Shown here piece after piece: positions 20,977-29,977 of a DNA stretch of 64,000 nt (positions are counted from its first letter, which is position 1; each line of letters begins with the position of its first letter). The notes under the pieces are model-generated. The model did not search any database. It saw nothing but the letters and a program-made list of their open reading frames with translations, and had not been told where the DNA came from. A program made the translations under genes and the position numbers. Source of the DNA: Acidithiobacillus caldus ATCC 51756 (GTDB taxonomy: Bacteria; Pseudomonadota; Gammaproteobacteria; Acidithiobacillales; Acidithiobacillaceae); NCBI RefSeq assembly GCF_000175575.2, contig NZ_CP005986.1, positions 379,549 through 443,548 on the forward strand, given 5' to 3'.

Positions 20977-21638
20977 TCCTCGCCGCCGGGCGCGGTGAGC
21001 GGCTGCGTCCGCTCAGCGACTATGTGCCCAAGCCCCTGCTGGAGCTTGGCGGCAAATCGCTGCTGCACTGGCACCTGGAAGGTTTCGCCAGACTAGGGCT
21101 GGAGCGCGTGGTCATCAACATCGGGCACCTCGGCGGACAGATTCGTGCCAGTCTCGGTCGGCGCTGCATGGGGCTGGACATCCTCTATAGCGACGAGCGC
21201 GATAATCGCCTGGAGACGGGTGGAGCCATCGTCCGCGCCCGCGAGATCCTCGGCGATGCCCCCTTTCTGCTGGCCAATGGCGATGTCTGCAGCGATTTCG
21301 ACTGGACGCCCCTCGTGACTGCCGACGCCGTGGAGACGCTGGTGCTGGTCCCCAATCCGGCACATCATCCCGGGGGAGATTTTGCCCTCGTGAACGGCCA
21401 GGTCCAGTGCCCGCGGGCGGGCCGTGCGACCTTCACCTACGCGGGCATGGCGCGCCTGTCGGGAGCCTGGTTTGCCGAGCGCGTGTGCGCGCCCGCACCC
21501 TTGGGCCCTTGGCTGTTGGATTGGGCGGCGGCTGGGCTTCTGGCGGGTTGGCTGCATGAGGGCAGATGGTTTGACGTCGGTACGGTGGCGCGCTGGCGCG
21601 ATGCCCGGCGCGCCTGTGGAGGAAGACATGGCCTTTGA
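20949..21638 (+). CDS. murU: N-acetylmuramate-1-phosphate uridylyltransferase MurU
   Basis: Nucleotidyltransferase that makes UDP-MurNAc from MurNAc-1-phosphate in peptidoglycan recycling. The signature is [32 protein letters not shown], with the metal-binding [12 protein letters not shown]. Start choice is uncertain: GTG 20949 gives 229 residues and completes the first beta strand ([13 protein letters not shown]). ATG 20973 gives 221 residues and a 4-nt ATGA overlap with amgK. It belongs with amgK as a functional pair. Confidence 0.9.
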   Translation: [229 protein letters not shown]

Positions 21639-22062
21639 TGAAACCGAGGTGGCCCGCTGGACGCGTCCCGATGTGCAGCAGCGACGGCGCTGGCGGGAAG
21701 CGTGGTTGGCCCTGATGGATCTGTGTCTGTGGGGAGAGCTGCGCAGCACCCAGATCGGTACCCTGAGCCGCCTGCGCAAGCGTGTGCTCGACCTGGGCGA
21801 GAAGCTGCGTTCCTACGTCGGCGACCGCCAGTGGATTCCCCACCCCCGCGAGCGCATTAAAAACTGCTTGAGCTCGGGTCTGCAGCTGCGCGAGGCGCTG
21901 GGGAAGGTGACCGAGAGTCTGGAACAGCTGGATGGTGGGGCAGATCTCGCCCAACTGCACACAATGTGGGATACTTTTTCGTCTTCTCTCCTGGATGACC
22001 TCGGCCCACGCGAAGAGGCTCTGGTGGCTCTGCTCAACCAGCAATACGCAGAGGATGTCTAG
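21628..22062 (+). CDS. Conserved helical protein of unknown function
   Basis: I do not recognise a family. The 144-residue product starts at ATG 21628, preceded by a strong ribosome site (GGAGG), and overlaps the murU end by 11 nt. It is cytoplasmic, helix-rich and charged (EVARWTRPDVQQRRRWREAW at the start). It has heptad-like stretches (LSRLRKRVLDLGEKLRSYV; LREALGKVTESLEQL) that suggest a coiled coil or helical bundle. The acidic C-terminus ends QQYAEDV. Context (murU upstream, Kdo genes downstream) suggests an envelope-related or housekeeping role, but nothing in the sequence fixes it. Confidence 0.75.
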   Translation: MAFDETEVARWTRPDVQQRRRWREAWLALMDLCLWGELRSTQIGTLSRLRKRVLDLGEKLRSYVGDRQWIPHPRERIKNCLSSGLQLREALGKVTESLEQLDGGADLAQLHTMWDTFSSSLLDDLGPREEALVALLNQQYAEDV

Positions 22063-22108
22063 GGGTACTCCCATGCGGGCACACGGGTGGTTACAAGCGA
22101 CTGGATCT

Positions 22109-22429
22109 ATGAAAATCGTCTACACCTTGGTAGTTATCGGGGCCATCGGCCTCATCGCGCTGCTGCTCTGGTCGGAGCGGCCCCAGATCCTGTCGTCCGC
22201 GGAGACCGGGCAGGTCGGCTGGTACCGCAGCCATCCGCAAGCCCTCGCCAATGAGAATGTCAAATGCTGGCGGCTGTTGCGTGCCGCCTCCTTTGCCGAC
22301 GTTGACCGTGTCATGGCCGAGCATCCCCGCTGCCAGGAGGTCTACCACGCCCTCTACGGCAAGGACTCGGCGACGGACGACAACGATGAACCCGACCAGC
22401 AGGATCCGGAGTCCGATGCGGATGACTGA
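22109..22429 (+). CDS. Small membrane-anchored or exported protein, unknown function
   Basis: From the ATG at 22109 the product has 106 residues. It has an N-terminal hydrophobic segment (MKIVYTLVVIGAIGLIALLLW), a region with WYRSHPQALANENVKCWRL and MAEHPRCQEVYHAL, and a strongly acidic tail (DNDEPDQQDPESDADD). An upstream ATG at 22073 has a better ribosome site (AGGGG) and would add 12 residues. The spacing of aromatic, His-Pro and two Cys residues faintly resembles EexN-type small periplasmic proteins, but I would not assign it. The end overlaps kdsD by 14 nt. Confidence 0.65.
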   Translation: MKIVYTLVVIGAIGLIALLLWSERPQILSSAETGQVGWYRSHPQALANENVKCWRLLRAASFADVDRVMAEHPRCQEVYHALYGKDSATDDNDEPDQQDPESDADD

Positions 22430-23447
22430 AACGGCAGGTCGGACGGTGACTGCCCAACGACCCGCGCCCCCCGCGGTGGCTGCGGCGGACTTGCTGGCCA
22501 CCGCCGCCGAGACCCTGCGCCTGGAGACGGCTGCCCTGGCCGCCCTGGTGGAGCGCCTGGACGAACACTTTGTCACCGCCTGCCAACTGCTCTTGGACTG
22601 CCGCGGGCGCGTCGTCGTCACGGGCATGGGCAAGTCCGGCATCATCGCCAAGAAAATTGCCGCCACCTTGGCCAGTACCGGCAGTCCCGCCCTGTTCCTC
22701 CACCCGGCCGAGGGCAGCCACGGCGATCTGGGCATGCTCACCCGGGACGACGTCCTGCTGGCCCTGTCCTACTCGGGCGAGACGGCGGAGCTTCTGGCCA
22801 TTCTGCCCGTCGTCAAACGCCTGGGTGTGCCGCTCATCGCCATGACCGGGCGGCGTCAATCGACCCTGGCACGGCTGGCAGAGGTACACCTGGACTGTCG
22901 GGTGGAGCGGGAAGCCTGTCCCCTCAATCTAGCGCCCACCGCCTCCACCACGGCGACACTGGCCATGGGCGACGCCCTGGCCATGGCCTTGCTGCGCGCG
23001 CGCGGATTCACCGCCGACGATTTTGCCCTCTCTCACCCCGGCGGTGCCCTGGGGCGGCGTCTGTTGCTGCGGGTGCAGGATCTCATGCGCCGTGGCGCGG
23101 ATCTGCCGCGGGTCCGACCGCAGACACCGCTTCATGAGGCCATCCTCGAGATGAGCGGCAAGGGCCTTGGCATGACCACCATCGTGGATGAGCAGGAGCG
23201 GGTTGTGGGTATCTTCACCGATGGCGACCTGCGGCGTGCCCTCGCCCGCGGGCAGGGAATCTGGAATCTGCCCATGGCCGAACTCTGCCACCCGCGACCC
23301 CGGCACATCGCGGCCACGGCCCTGGCAGCGGAGGCCCTGGCGCAGATGGAAGCCGAGCGCATCAACGCCCTCCTCATCCTACGCGACGATGGCCAGCTGG
23401 AGGGGATCCTGGCCATGCATGATCTGCTGCGCGCGGGTATCGTATGA
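22416..23447 (+). CDS. kdsD: Arabinose-5-phosphate isomerase KdsD (KpsF/GutQ family)
   Basis: Converts ribulose-5-phosphate to arabinose-5-phosphate, the entry to Kdo synthesis for LPS. The product has 343 residues from ATG 22416 (GGAG just upstream; ATG 22422 is also possible). A SIS domain is at about residues 45-180 (VVVTGMGKSGIIAKKIAATLASTGSPALFLHPAEGSHGDLG), and two CBS domains cover about 215-335. The catalytic-type residues of the SIS site (Ser-Gly-Glu in LSYSGETAELL, His in LSHPGGALGRRLL) are present. It overlaps kdsC by 4 nt, forming a Kdo gene pair. Confidence 0.95.
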   Translation: MRMTETAGRTVTAQRPAPPAVAAADLLATAAETLRLETAALAALVERLDEHFVTACQLLLDCRGRVVVTGMGKSGIIAKKIAATLASTGSPALFLHPAEGSHGDLGMLTRDDVLLALSYSGETAELLAILPVVKRLGVPLIAMTGRRQSTLARLAEVHLDCRVEREACPLNLAPTASTTATLAMGDALAMALLRARGFTADDFALSHPGGALGRRLLLRVQDLMRRGADLPRVRPQTPLHEAILEMSGKGLGMTTIVDEQERVVGIFTDGDLRRALARGQGIWNLPMAELCHPRPRHIAATALAAEALAQMEAERINALLILRDDGQLEGILAMHDLLRAGIV

Positions 23448-23992
23448 CGGAGCACAGCGTGGCGCAGGGCGTGTGGGCAAATATCCGGCTGGCCATCTTC
23501 GATGTCGACGGCGTGCTCACGGATGGGCGTCTGCTCTTCGATGCCGAGGGCAGGGAGAGCAAGGTCTTCCACGTGCGCGACGGGCATGGCCTGAAAATGT
23601 TGCAGAAAGCCGGAATCGAGATCGCTTTCATCACCGCCCGCTACTCGCCGGCACTGGCCTATCGCGCCCAGGACCTCGGCGTCAGCCGAGTCTATCAAGG
23701 CAGCCTCGACAAACGCCTGGCGTACCGGGAGCTGAAGCTGGAACTGGGTCTGGAAGATGCCGTCATCGCCTACATGGGCGATGACCTCATCGATCTGCCC
23801 ATACTGACCAGCGCGGGGCTTGCCACCTGTCCCAGCGATGCCCACCCGGAGGTGCTGGCGCGGGCACATTGGTGTGCCCAGGCCCCTGGTGGTGGCGGCG
23901 CGGTGCGCGAATTCTGCGAAAACCTCCTTAAGGCCCAGGGTCATTGGGACCGTCTGCTGGATGCGTACCTGTCGGTGGAGGGGCGAGGGTGA
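23444..23992 (+). CDS. kdsC: 3-deoxy-D-manno-octulosonate 8-phosphate phosphatase KdsC
   Basis: HAD-superfamily phosphatase giving free Kdo, 182 residues, cytoplasmic tetramer in the family. Motif I is IFDVDGVLTDGRL with the Asp nucleophile and second Asp; motif II is FITAR; motif III Lys is in GSLDKRLAY; motif IV is YMGDDLIDLPIL. This minimal C0 type without cap domain is typical for KdsC. ATGA overlap with kdsD; the stop overlaps the GTG start of lptC. Confidence 0.95.
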   Translation: MTEHSVAQGVWANIRLAIFDVDGVLTDGRLLFDAEGRESKVFHVRDGHGLKMLQKAGIEIAFITARYSPALAYRAQDLGVSRVYQGSLDKRLAYRELKLELGLEDAVIAYMGDDLIDLPILTSAGLATCPSDAHPEVLARAHWCAQAPGGGGAVREFCENLLKAQGHWDRLLDAYLSVEGRG

Positions 23993-24540
23993 GGCAGCAT
24001 TGGTCGCAGGCGCTGACGCCCTTTTTCCTGCTCGTGCTCGCGGCGCTGGTCTGGTGGACCTGGCCGAAGCACGCGGTGGATCTGTCGGGCATCGACTGGC
24101 ACGGCCAGATACATCGAGGCGATCAATCTGTCACCCAGGTGGTCTTGCGTCAGTACGACGCGGCCGGACGCCTGGACCTGCTGGCCACCGCGGCCTCGGC
24201 TTATCACGAACCCAAGGACGATGAGACTTTCCTAAGCGACGTGCATATCCGCCGTTTTCGTGCCGATGGTGACCTGCTCCTGAGCGGTGCGCATGCCCTG
24301 ATCCACGATCAAAGTCGCGATGTGACCCTGTGGGGTGACGTGCGTGGTCGGCTGCAGCCCGATTCCACCCTGCGCACCCAGAAGCTGCGCTACGATCCGG
24401 CCAGCGGCATCCTGCGCAGCGCCGATCCCGTGTTCCTCACCCACGGTCGCAGCACCCTGCGGGGTGTGGGTCTGTGGGCCTCGGTGAAGACCCAGGAAGT
24501 CCGTCTCCTGCACGATGTGGAGGGAAGTTATGTCCCCTGA
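23989..24540 (+). CDS. lptC: LPS export protein LptC
   Basis: Bitopic inner membrane protein receiving LPS from LptBFG and passing it to LptA. The product has 183 residues from GTG 23989, with a purine-rich ribosome site and overlap with kdsC. One N-terminal transmembrane span (about residues 9-26, TPFFLLVLAALVWWTWP) is followed by a periplasmic beta-jellyroll (YHEPKDDETFLSDVHIRRF ... GDVRGRLQPDSTLRTQKLRYD ... VFLTHGRSTLRGVGL), the classic LptC pattern. It overlaps lptA by 11 nt. Confidence 0.93.
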   Translation: MRQHWSQALTPFFLLVLAALVWWTWPKHAVDLSGIDWHGQIHRGDQSVTQVVLRQYDAAGRLDLLATAASAYHEPKDDETFLSDVHIRRFRADGDLLLSGAHALIHDQSRDVTLWGDVRGRLQPDSTLRTQKLRYDPASGILRSADPVFLTHGRSTLRGVGLWASVKTQEVRLLHDVEGSYVP

Positions 24541-25066
24541 TCGCCGCCGTCTCATCCCGTTCCTTGCGCTATTGGCCGGCGTCTTCTTGGCGTCGGCCCA
24601 GGGCGCCGTCGCACCCACGGACGCCGGTCTCGGTAAAGGACCCATCCACATCAGTGCCGACAGCCTTGCGGCCCAGAACAAGCCGCAGCAGCAGGCCGTA
24701 TATACCGGCAAGGTGGTCATGACCCAGGGCGACATCGTCATCCACGCCGAAAAGCTCACCATCGATGCGCGTCAGGGTAAAGTCGAGGTGGCCACGGCCG
24801 TCGGCTCGCCCGTGACCTTCACCATGTCCAGCGCCCAACGCCATGGCTATGGCAATACCCTCGTCTATCGCCCCGGCAGTGGCGAAATCGTCCTTACCGG
24901 CAACGCCCACCTCTGGCAGGGCCCCAACGAGGTGAGTGGTCAGCAGGTTATCTATCACCTGGACGATCAGCGCACCAGCGTCAGTGCCGCCCCGGGCGGG
25001 CGCGTTCAGTCGGTGTTCTATCCCGGTACGGTCAAGACCGCCTCCAGCCCCGGTGGGAAACCATGA
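24530..25066 (+). CDS. lptA: Periplasmic LPS transport bridge protein LptA
   Basis: Soluble periplasmic OstA-fold protein forming the filament between LptC and LptD, 178 residues. The ATG at 24530 has a strong GGAGGG ribosome site within the end of lptC. A signal peptide (about residues 8-29) precedes the repeated beta-jellyroll strands: [38 protein letters not shown] and [27 protein letters not shown]. It is followed by the ATPase lptB with a 4-nt overlap. Confidence 0.95.
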   Translation: MSPDRRRLIPFLALLAGVFLASAQGAVAPTDAGLGKGPIHISADSLAAQNKPQQQAVYTGKVVMTQGDIVIHAEKLTIDARQGKVEVATAVGSPVTFTMSSAQRHGYGNTLVYRPGSGEIVLTGNAHLWQGPNEVSGQQVIYHLDDQRTSVSAAPGGRVQSVFYPGTVKTASSPGGKP

Positions 25067-25788
25067 ACGACTCCCTGCACGCCGAGGGTCTGTGCAAGCG
25101 CTATCGGCGCCGGACCGTGGTGCGGGAAGTCTCGGTGGAAGTGGCAGCCGGCGAGGTGGTTGGCCTGCTGGGGCCCAACGGCGCCGGCAAGACCACGACC
25201 TTCTACATGATGGTGGGCTTGGTGCGTCCCGATGGCGGCCACATCTCCCTCCTTGGGAAGGACATCACCGACCTGCCCATGCACCAGCGGGCACGTCTTG
25301 GTCTGGGCTACCTGCCGCAGGAGCCCTCGGTCTTTCGCAACATGAGCGCCGCCGACAACATCCTCGCCGTGCTCGAGCAACTCCCCCTGACGCCCACGGA
25401 GCGTGCGGAGCAGCTGGAGCGGCTCATGGGCGAATTGCACCTGCACGCGCTGCGCGACACCAAAGGCCATAGTCTCTCGGGGGGCGAGCGGCGGCGGGTG
25501 GAAATCGCCCGAGCCTTGGCCATGAACCCGCGATTCATCCTGTTGGACGAGCCCTTCGCCGGCATCGATCCCATCTCCGTGCTGGACCTGCAGCACCTCA
25601 TCCGCGGTCTGCGGGAGCGGGGTATCGGCATCCTCATCACCGACCACAACGTCCGCGAAACCCTCGGAATCTGTGAACGCGCCTATATACTCCACGATGG
25701 AGCGGTGCTCACCTCCGGCAATCCCGAAGCGGTGGTGAGCAATCCATTGGTGCGGGAAGTGTACTTGGGAGATCAGTTCAAGATCTAA
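25063..25788 (+). CDS. lptB: LPS export ABC ATPase LptB
   Basis: Cytoplasmic ATPase powering LPS extraction by LptFG, 241 residues. Walker A is [10 protein letters not shown] (about residue 37), the Q-loop is [11 protein letters not shown], the signature [15 protein letters not shown], Walker [14 protein letters not shown] and the switch His in ITDHNVRE. The membrane partners lptF and lptG are not in this window, as in most proteobacteria. The rpoN gene begins 6 nt later, the widely conserved lptB-rpoN junction. Confidence 0.97.
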   Translation: MNDSLHAEGLCKRYRRRTVVREVSVEVAAGEVVGLLGPNGAGKTTTFYMMVGLVRPDGGHISLLGKDITDLPMHQRARLGLGYLPQEPSVFRNMSAADNILAVLEQLPLTPTERAEQLERLMGELHLHALRDTKGHSLSGGERRRVEIARALAMNPRFILLDEPFAGIDPISVLDLQHLIRGLRERGIGILITDHNVRETLGICERAYILHDGAVLTSGNPEAVVSNPLVREVYLGDQFKI

Positions 25789-25794
25789 GCAGCC

Positions 25795-27228
25795 ATGAAG
25801 CCAGGACTCGAACTCAAGCTCGGTCAGCATCTGACCATGACCCCCCAGCTGCAGCAGGCCATACGCCTGTTACAGCTGTCCACTCTCGATCTGCGCCAGG
25901 AAGTGCAGAGCATGCTGGAGAGCAATCCGCTGCTGGATGAGGATGTGGAAGAGGGGAACGAGCCTGCAGAGGCGCTGGAGCCGCGTAGCGAAACCCACGC
26001 CGACGAGCGCCAGCTGGATCTCGATGCCGACGACGCGCTACCCAACGAGCTTCCGGTGGACAGCCAGTGGGACGACATCTACGACCTCGGTAATACCCCC
26101 TCGGCGGGCCCGCCCCCCGACGACGATCTGCCCGATTTCGAGGCGCGTAACAGTCGCTCTCAGTCTCTGCAAGATTATCTGCGCTGGCAGGCGGACCTCA
26201 GCCATTTCAGCGTTCAGGAGCGCAATATCGCCGAGGTGATCATCGACGCCGTGGACGACAGCGGCTATATGGCGGCCAGCATCGAAGAGCTGGCGGCGAC
26301 GCTGGAGCTGGCGCCGGCAGACGTTACGCCGGTGCTGCGCCGGGTCCAGGACTTCGACCCCCCGGGAGTGGCGGCACGGGATCTCGGCGAGTGTCTGTCC
26401 CTACAGTTGCGCCAGTTGCCGCAGCCGGATCTGCCCGTGGTCACCCTGGCGCGGCGCATCGTCGAAGCGCACCTGGACCTTCTGGGCAAACACGATTACG
26501 GCCGTTTGGGCCAGCTCCTGAATGCCGATCCCGAAACCCTGCGCCAGGCGGTGGCGCTCATCGCGAGTCTCAACCCTAAGCCGGGCAGCACGGTGGGCGA
26601 CGATTCGGCCGAATACGTCATCCCCGATGTCATCGTGCGCTGGCGGGGTCGACAACTGCGCGTCGAACTGAATCCGGAGGCCATGCCGCGCCTGCGCATC
26701 AATCGGCATTATGCCGAGATGACCAGCGCCCGCGATGCCGCGCATCGCTACATCCAGGACCAGCTCAGTGAAGCGCGCTGGTTCATCAAGAGCTTGCAAA
26801 GTCGCCAGGAGACGGTGCTCAAGGTGGCCAGCGCCATCGTCGAACGCCAGCAGGACTTCTTCCGGCACGGGCCCGAATCCATGCGGCCCATGGTGCTGCG
26901 CGACATTGCCGAGGCAGTGGAGATGCACGAGTCCACGGTATCGCGGGTCACCAACCAGAAATACATGATCACCCCGCGCGGGCTTTTCGAGTTCAAGTAC
27001 TTCTTTTCGAGTCACGTGAATACCGATAGCGGCGGAGCAGCCTCCGCCACCGCCATTCGTGCCCTCATCGCCAAGTTCGTGCAGGCGGAGGACCCGCAGC
27101 ACCCCCTGAGCGATGCCGAGATCGCCAAGATCCTGGCAGATCAAGGGGTACAGATTGCCCGCCGTACCGTGGCCAAGTACCGGGAAGCGGCCAATATCCC
27201 TCCGGCCAGCCAGAGACGGCGGCTCTAA
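25795..27228 (+). CDS. rpoN: RNA polymerase sigma-54 factor
   Basis: Alternative sigma factor recognising GG/GC (-24/-12) promoters and needing an AAA+ activator. It has 477 residues. Region I is the N-terminal Gln/Leu-rich segment (LKLGQHLTMTPQLQQAIRLLQLSTLDL), region II the acidic stretch (about residues 48-115), and then the core-binding domain. The HTH is near SESTVSRVTNQKYM, and the C-terminal RpoN box is ARRTVAKYRE at about 456-465. A sigma-54 activator (42665-44065) and a matching promoter (46290-46305) occur in the same window. Confidence 0.98.
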   Translation: MKPGLELKLGQHLTMTPQLQQAIRLLQLSTLDLRQEVQSMLESNPLLDEDVEEGNEPAEALEPRSETHADERQLDLDADDALPNELPVDSQWDDIYDLGNTPSAGPPPDDDLPDFEARNSRSQSLQDYLRWQADLSHFSVQERNIAEVIIDAVDDSGYMAASIEELAATLELAPADVTPVLRRVQDFDPPGVAARDLGECLSLQLRQLPQPDLPVVTLARRIVEAHLDLLGKHDYGRLGQLLNADPETLRQAVALIASLNPKPGSTVGDDSAEYVIPDVIVRWRGRQLRVELNPEAMPRLRINRHYAEMTSARDAAHRYIQDQLSEARWFIKSLQSRQETVLKVASAIVERQQDFFRHGPESMRPMVLRDIAEAVEMHESTVSRVTNQKYMITPRGLFEFKYFFSSHVNTDSGGAASATAIRALIAKFVQAEDPQHPLSDAEIAKILADQGVQIARRTVAKYREAANIPPASQRRRL

Positions 27229-27235
27229 GGCGGGA

Positions 27236-27264
27236 TTGGTTCGTCCCTGGGATGGCGCTACACT
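27236..27264 (+). promoter_or_regulatory. Candidate sigma-70 promoter for hpf-ptsN-hprK-rapZ
   Basis: TTGGTT (27236-27241) and TACACT (27259-27264) are 17 nt apart in the 94-nt gap between rpoN and hpf, the only sizeable gap in this plus-strand run. A strong AAAGGAG ribosome site follows before hpf. This would allow hpf and the PTS genes to be expressed separately from rpoN. Confidence 0.45.
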
Positions 27265-27322
27265 GTGCTTAGCCCGTAGGTATCGAGAGCGGCCATATCA
27301 TTAAAGTTTAAAGGAGAATGCC

Positions 27323-27664
27323 ATGCAGATCAGCATCACGGGGCAACACCTGGATCTCACCGAGGCCCTGAAGAGCTATGTCTCAGAAAAAATCTCGCGC
27401 CTCGACCGCTACTTTGATCACGTGCTCGACGCGCGTGTGGTGCTGAAACACCAGAGCCATGAGAAGCTGCCCAACATCGTGGAGATCACGGTCCACTCCC
27501 CCGGTCACGATTTCCATGCCGACTGCCACGACGCCGATATGTATGCCGCCATCGATCTGGTGGCCGCCAAGCTCGAGGGCCAGGTCCGGCAGTACAAGGA
27601 GCGGCTCCGGGACCACCGGACCGAGCCCTCTGGCGCCGTCAGCGTCGCCCTGCAGACGGATTGA
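27323..27664 (+). CDS. hpf: Ribosome hibernation promoting factor (HPF/RaiA family)
   Basis: Binds the 30S decoding region in stationary phase, 113 residues. Signature: MQISITGQHLDLTEALKSYVSEKISRLDRYFDHVLDARVVLK, then HDFHADCHDADMYAAIDLVAAKLEGQVRQYKERLRDHR. It lacks the long C-terminal dimerisation domain of firmicute-type HPF, so it is the short form. It lies between rpoN and ptsN, the conserved proteobacterial order, with a strong AAAGGAG ribosome site. Confidence 0.95.
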   Translation: MQISITGQHLDLTEALKSYVSEKISRLDRYFDHVLDARVVLKHQSHEKLPNIVEITVHSPGHDFHADCHDADMYAAIDLVAAKLEGQVRQYKERLRDHRTEPSGAVSVALQTD

Positions 27665-27668
27665 TACC

Positions 27669-28118
27669 ATGACCGCTCTGCCCCTGGCACTGGATGCTGT
27701 CGTCCTGGATCTCGATGTCGATAGTGCCGAGGCAGTTTTGGCGGAACTCGCCCGTCTTTTGTCGCAGCAGTCGGGTGCTCCGGTGGACTCCGTGCAGCAA
27801 GCCCTGCGCGAGCGGGAGCAGCAAGGATCCACGGCCATCGGGCATGGGGTTGCAGTCCCCCACGCCCGTTCTGCGGCAGCCCGGGAATTGGTGGCGGCGG
27901 CCCTGCGTACCCGCAAGCCCGTTGCCTTTGCCGCGCCCGACGCGGAACCGGTGCAGATCTTCATTGCCTTGCTGGTGCCCGCCAAGGCCACGACGGATCA
28001 CCTAGAGATTCTCTCGGGCCTCGCCAGCCGTCTGATGCGCGCGGATCTGCGCCAGGCTGTGCTGACGGTGCCGGAGGCGTCGGATTTTCATCGGCTTCTG
28101 GCCGAAGCCCTCGGCTGA
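27669..28118 (+). CDS. ptsN: Nitrogen regulatory PTS protein EIIA-Ntr
   Basis: Phospho-acceptor protein of the regulatory PTS branch, cytoplasmic, 149 residues from ATG 27669. The phosphorylation-site His65 lies in AIGHGVAVPHARSAA, the conserved PTS EIIA type-2 motif. In enterobacteria it controls potassium transport and other targets according to its phosphorylation state. Its upstream phosphate donors, HPr and EI, are encoded at 49676-51666. Longer readings upstream run inside hpf and are not credible. Confidence 0.93.
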   Translation: MTALPLALDAVVLDLDVDSAEAVLAELARLLSQQSGAPVDSVQQALREREQQGSTAIGHGVAVPHARSAAARELVAAALRTRKPVAFAAPDAEPVQIFIALLVPAKATTDHLEILSGLASRLMRADLRQAVLTVPEASDFHRLLAEALG

Positions 28119-28136
28119 AGCGGGCGAGGGCTCGGC

Positions 28137-29084
28137 ATGGCCCTGGAGCGGCACATTCAATGTGAGGCGCTTTTCCACGCGCTGGAGCCGGGGCTTTCCT
28201 GGCGTTGTCTGCACCTCCCCGATCCTTTCTGCGTTCTCGCTGCAGACCCCGGTGGCGATGCCCACGATCTGGCCAGCGGTGCAGCACTCGTGGGTTTTCT
28301 CAATTTCATCCGGCCCCACCCCGTGCAGGTGGCAGGAAGGCTCGAACTGGACTACCTCCGGCACCAGCCCGAGCAGATTCCCCAGTTTCTCAACGAGCGT
28401 CTGCGGCTTTTGGTGCTGTGCGAGGTGGACGATATCGATACCGTGCTGCTGGAGCGTCTGCGGGCGCAACAGGTGGCGGTTTTCGTGGCGCCACAGCGGG
28501 CGCGAGCCGTGCTGTCGCGTCTGCAGCACTTTCTGCATCAGGAACTGGCACCGCGGGAGTTCCTCCATGGCGTCCTGGTGGATGTTTTCGGCGTCGGTGT
28601 GCTGATTCAGGGTGAGGCAGGCATCGGCAAGAGTGAGCTGGCACTGGAGCTCGTCAGTCGCAATCATCGCCTGGTGGCCGACGACAGTGTGCTGTGCGTG
28701 CGGGAGGCACCGGAGGTCATCACCGGTCACTGTCCGCCGGCCCTGCGGGATTTTCTGGAAGTGCGGGGGCTCGGGATCATCAATATTCGCGAGCTCTTCG
28801 GCGCGGCTGCCATCGTCCGCTCCAAACGTCTGCGCTTGGTCATCGAGATCAAGGAAATGGCCGATCGGGAAATGGCCGATATCGATCGGCTCCAGGGCAA
28901 GGTGGATCGTTTGCAGATTCTTGGTGTGGAATTCACGCGCCTGCGCCTGCCCGTGAGCCCCGCGCGCAATCTGGCCGTGCTCGTGGAAGCGGCGGCGCGC
29001 AGCCAGTATGTCAAGGAGTCGGGTATCGACATGCTCGCCGAGTTCGATGCCCAGACGCGTCTCGCGGCTGCGGGGCTGCCGTGA
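28137..29084 (+). CDS. hprK: HPr kinase/phosphorylase
   Basis: ATP-dependent kinase and phosphorolytic phosphatase acting on Ser46 of HPr, 315 residues. The N-terminal substrate-recognition domain covers about 1-130. The C-terminal domain has Walker A GEAGIGKSE (about residue 159), HRLVADDSV, and the HPrK signature LEVRGLGIINIRELFG. The matching HPr gene in this window keeps the Ser46 target motif (KSIMGLM). Overlaps rapZ by 4 nt. Confidence 0.95.
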   Translation: MALERHIQCEALFHALEPGLSWRCLHLPDPFCVLAADPGGDAHDLASGAALVGFLNFIRPHPVQVAGRLELDYLRHQPEQIPQFLNERLRLLVLCEVDDIDTVLLERLRAQQVAVFVAPQRARAVLSRLQHFLHQELAPREFLHGVLVDVFGVGVLIQGEAGIGKSELALELVSRNHRLVADDSVLCVREAPEVITGHCPPALRDFLEVRGLGIINIRELFGAAAIVRSKRLRLVIEIKEMADREMADIDRLQGKVDRLQILGVEFTRLRLPVSPARNLAVLVEAAARSQYVKESGIDMLAEFDAQTRLAAAGLP

Positions 29085-29977
29085 CCGTTGCGCGCGACTT
29101 CATCGTCGTCAGTGGCCTGTCCGGCTCCGGCAAATCCACGGTGTTGCAGGCGCTGGAGGACCAGGGCTACTACTGCGTCGATAATCTTCCCGCGACACTC
29201 CTGGTGGAATTCAGCCACACCCTGCGGGCGCGAGCGCCGGAGCAAGCCCTAGCGGCGGTGAGTGTGGATGTGCGCAACCGCGAGTTCCTCGATGACCTGC
29301 CCGCAGCGCTGGCGCAACTGCGCGAAGAGGCGCAGCCACGCATACTCTTTCTGGAAGCAGACGAGGACACCCTGATTCGCCGCTACAGCGAAACGCGTCG
29401 CCGCCATCCCCTGACGGATGCCACGGATCAGAGTCCGGCGGCAGGCCTGCGTGCAGTTCTCGGGCGCGAGCGGGAGATGCTGCAGAGTCTTGCCAGTGAG
29501 GCCGACAAGCGTCTGGATACCTCGCGTATCAACGCCCACGAACTGCGTCTGCGGGTGCAGGCCTGGAGTCTGGCCGCGCGGCATTACCGCGGACTGGTGC
29601 TGCTCTTGCAGTCGTTTGCCTTTCGTAATGGCCTGCCCCTGGATTCCGACTTCGTTTTTGACTTGCGGGCCTTGCCCAATCCCCACTACCACCCTGAACT
29701 GCGCGAGCTTACCGGCCGCGACGCGCCGGTGCGGGATTTTCTCGCCGCGCGCCCGGAGCTGGCCCGCGCCCGCGATAGCCTCAACGATTTCCTGCAACAG
29801 TGGTTGGCACCCTTTGCCCGCGACCATCGCAATTATGTCACCGTATCCTTGGGATGCACGGGGGGCAGGCATCGTAGCGTCTATCTGACGGAAGCACTTG
29901 CCGATCTTTTGGCACAGGAGGGCCGCAGGGTGCTCGTCCATCACCGCGAGCTGCAGATTACCGAGTCGCGCCCGTGA
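29081..29977 (+). CDS. rapZ: RNase adapter protein RapZ (YvcJ/YhbJ family)
   Basis: P-loop protein of 298 residues from GTG 29081, overlapping the hprK stop (GTGA). Walker A GLSGSGKSTVLQAL is at about residues 11-24, with YYCVDNLPATLL following. The conserved C-terminal domain has RNYVTVSLGCTGGRHRSVYL. In E. coli RapZ binds the small RNAs GlmY/GlmZ and guides RNase E, coupling to GlmS and the GlrK-GlrR system; a GlrK-GlrR system occurs at 42665-46031. Whether such RNAs exist here cannot be told from the sequence. Confidence 0.95.
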   Translation: MTVARDFIVVSGLSGSGKSTVLQALEDQGYYCVDNLPATLLVEFSHTLRARAPEQALAAVSVDVRNREFLDDLPAALAQLREEAQPRILFLEADEDTLIRRYSETRRRHPLTDATDQSPAAGLRAVLGREREMLQSLASEADKRLDTSRINAHELRLRVQAWSLAARHYRGLVLLLQSFAFRNGLPLDSDFVFDLRALPNPHYHPELRELTGRDAPVRDFLAARPELARARDSLNDFLQQWLAPFARDHRNYVTVSLGCTGGRHRSVYLTEALADLLAQEGRRVLVHHRELQITESRP

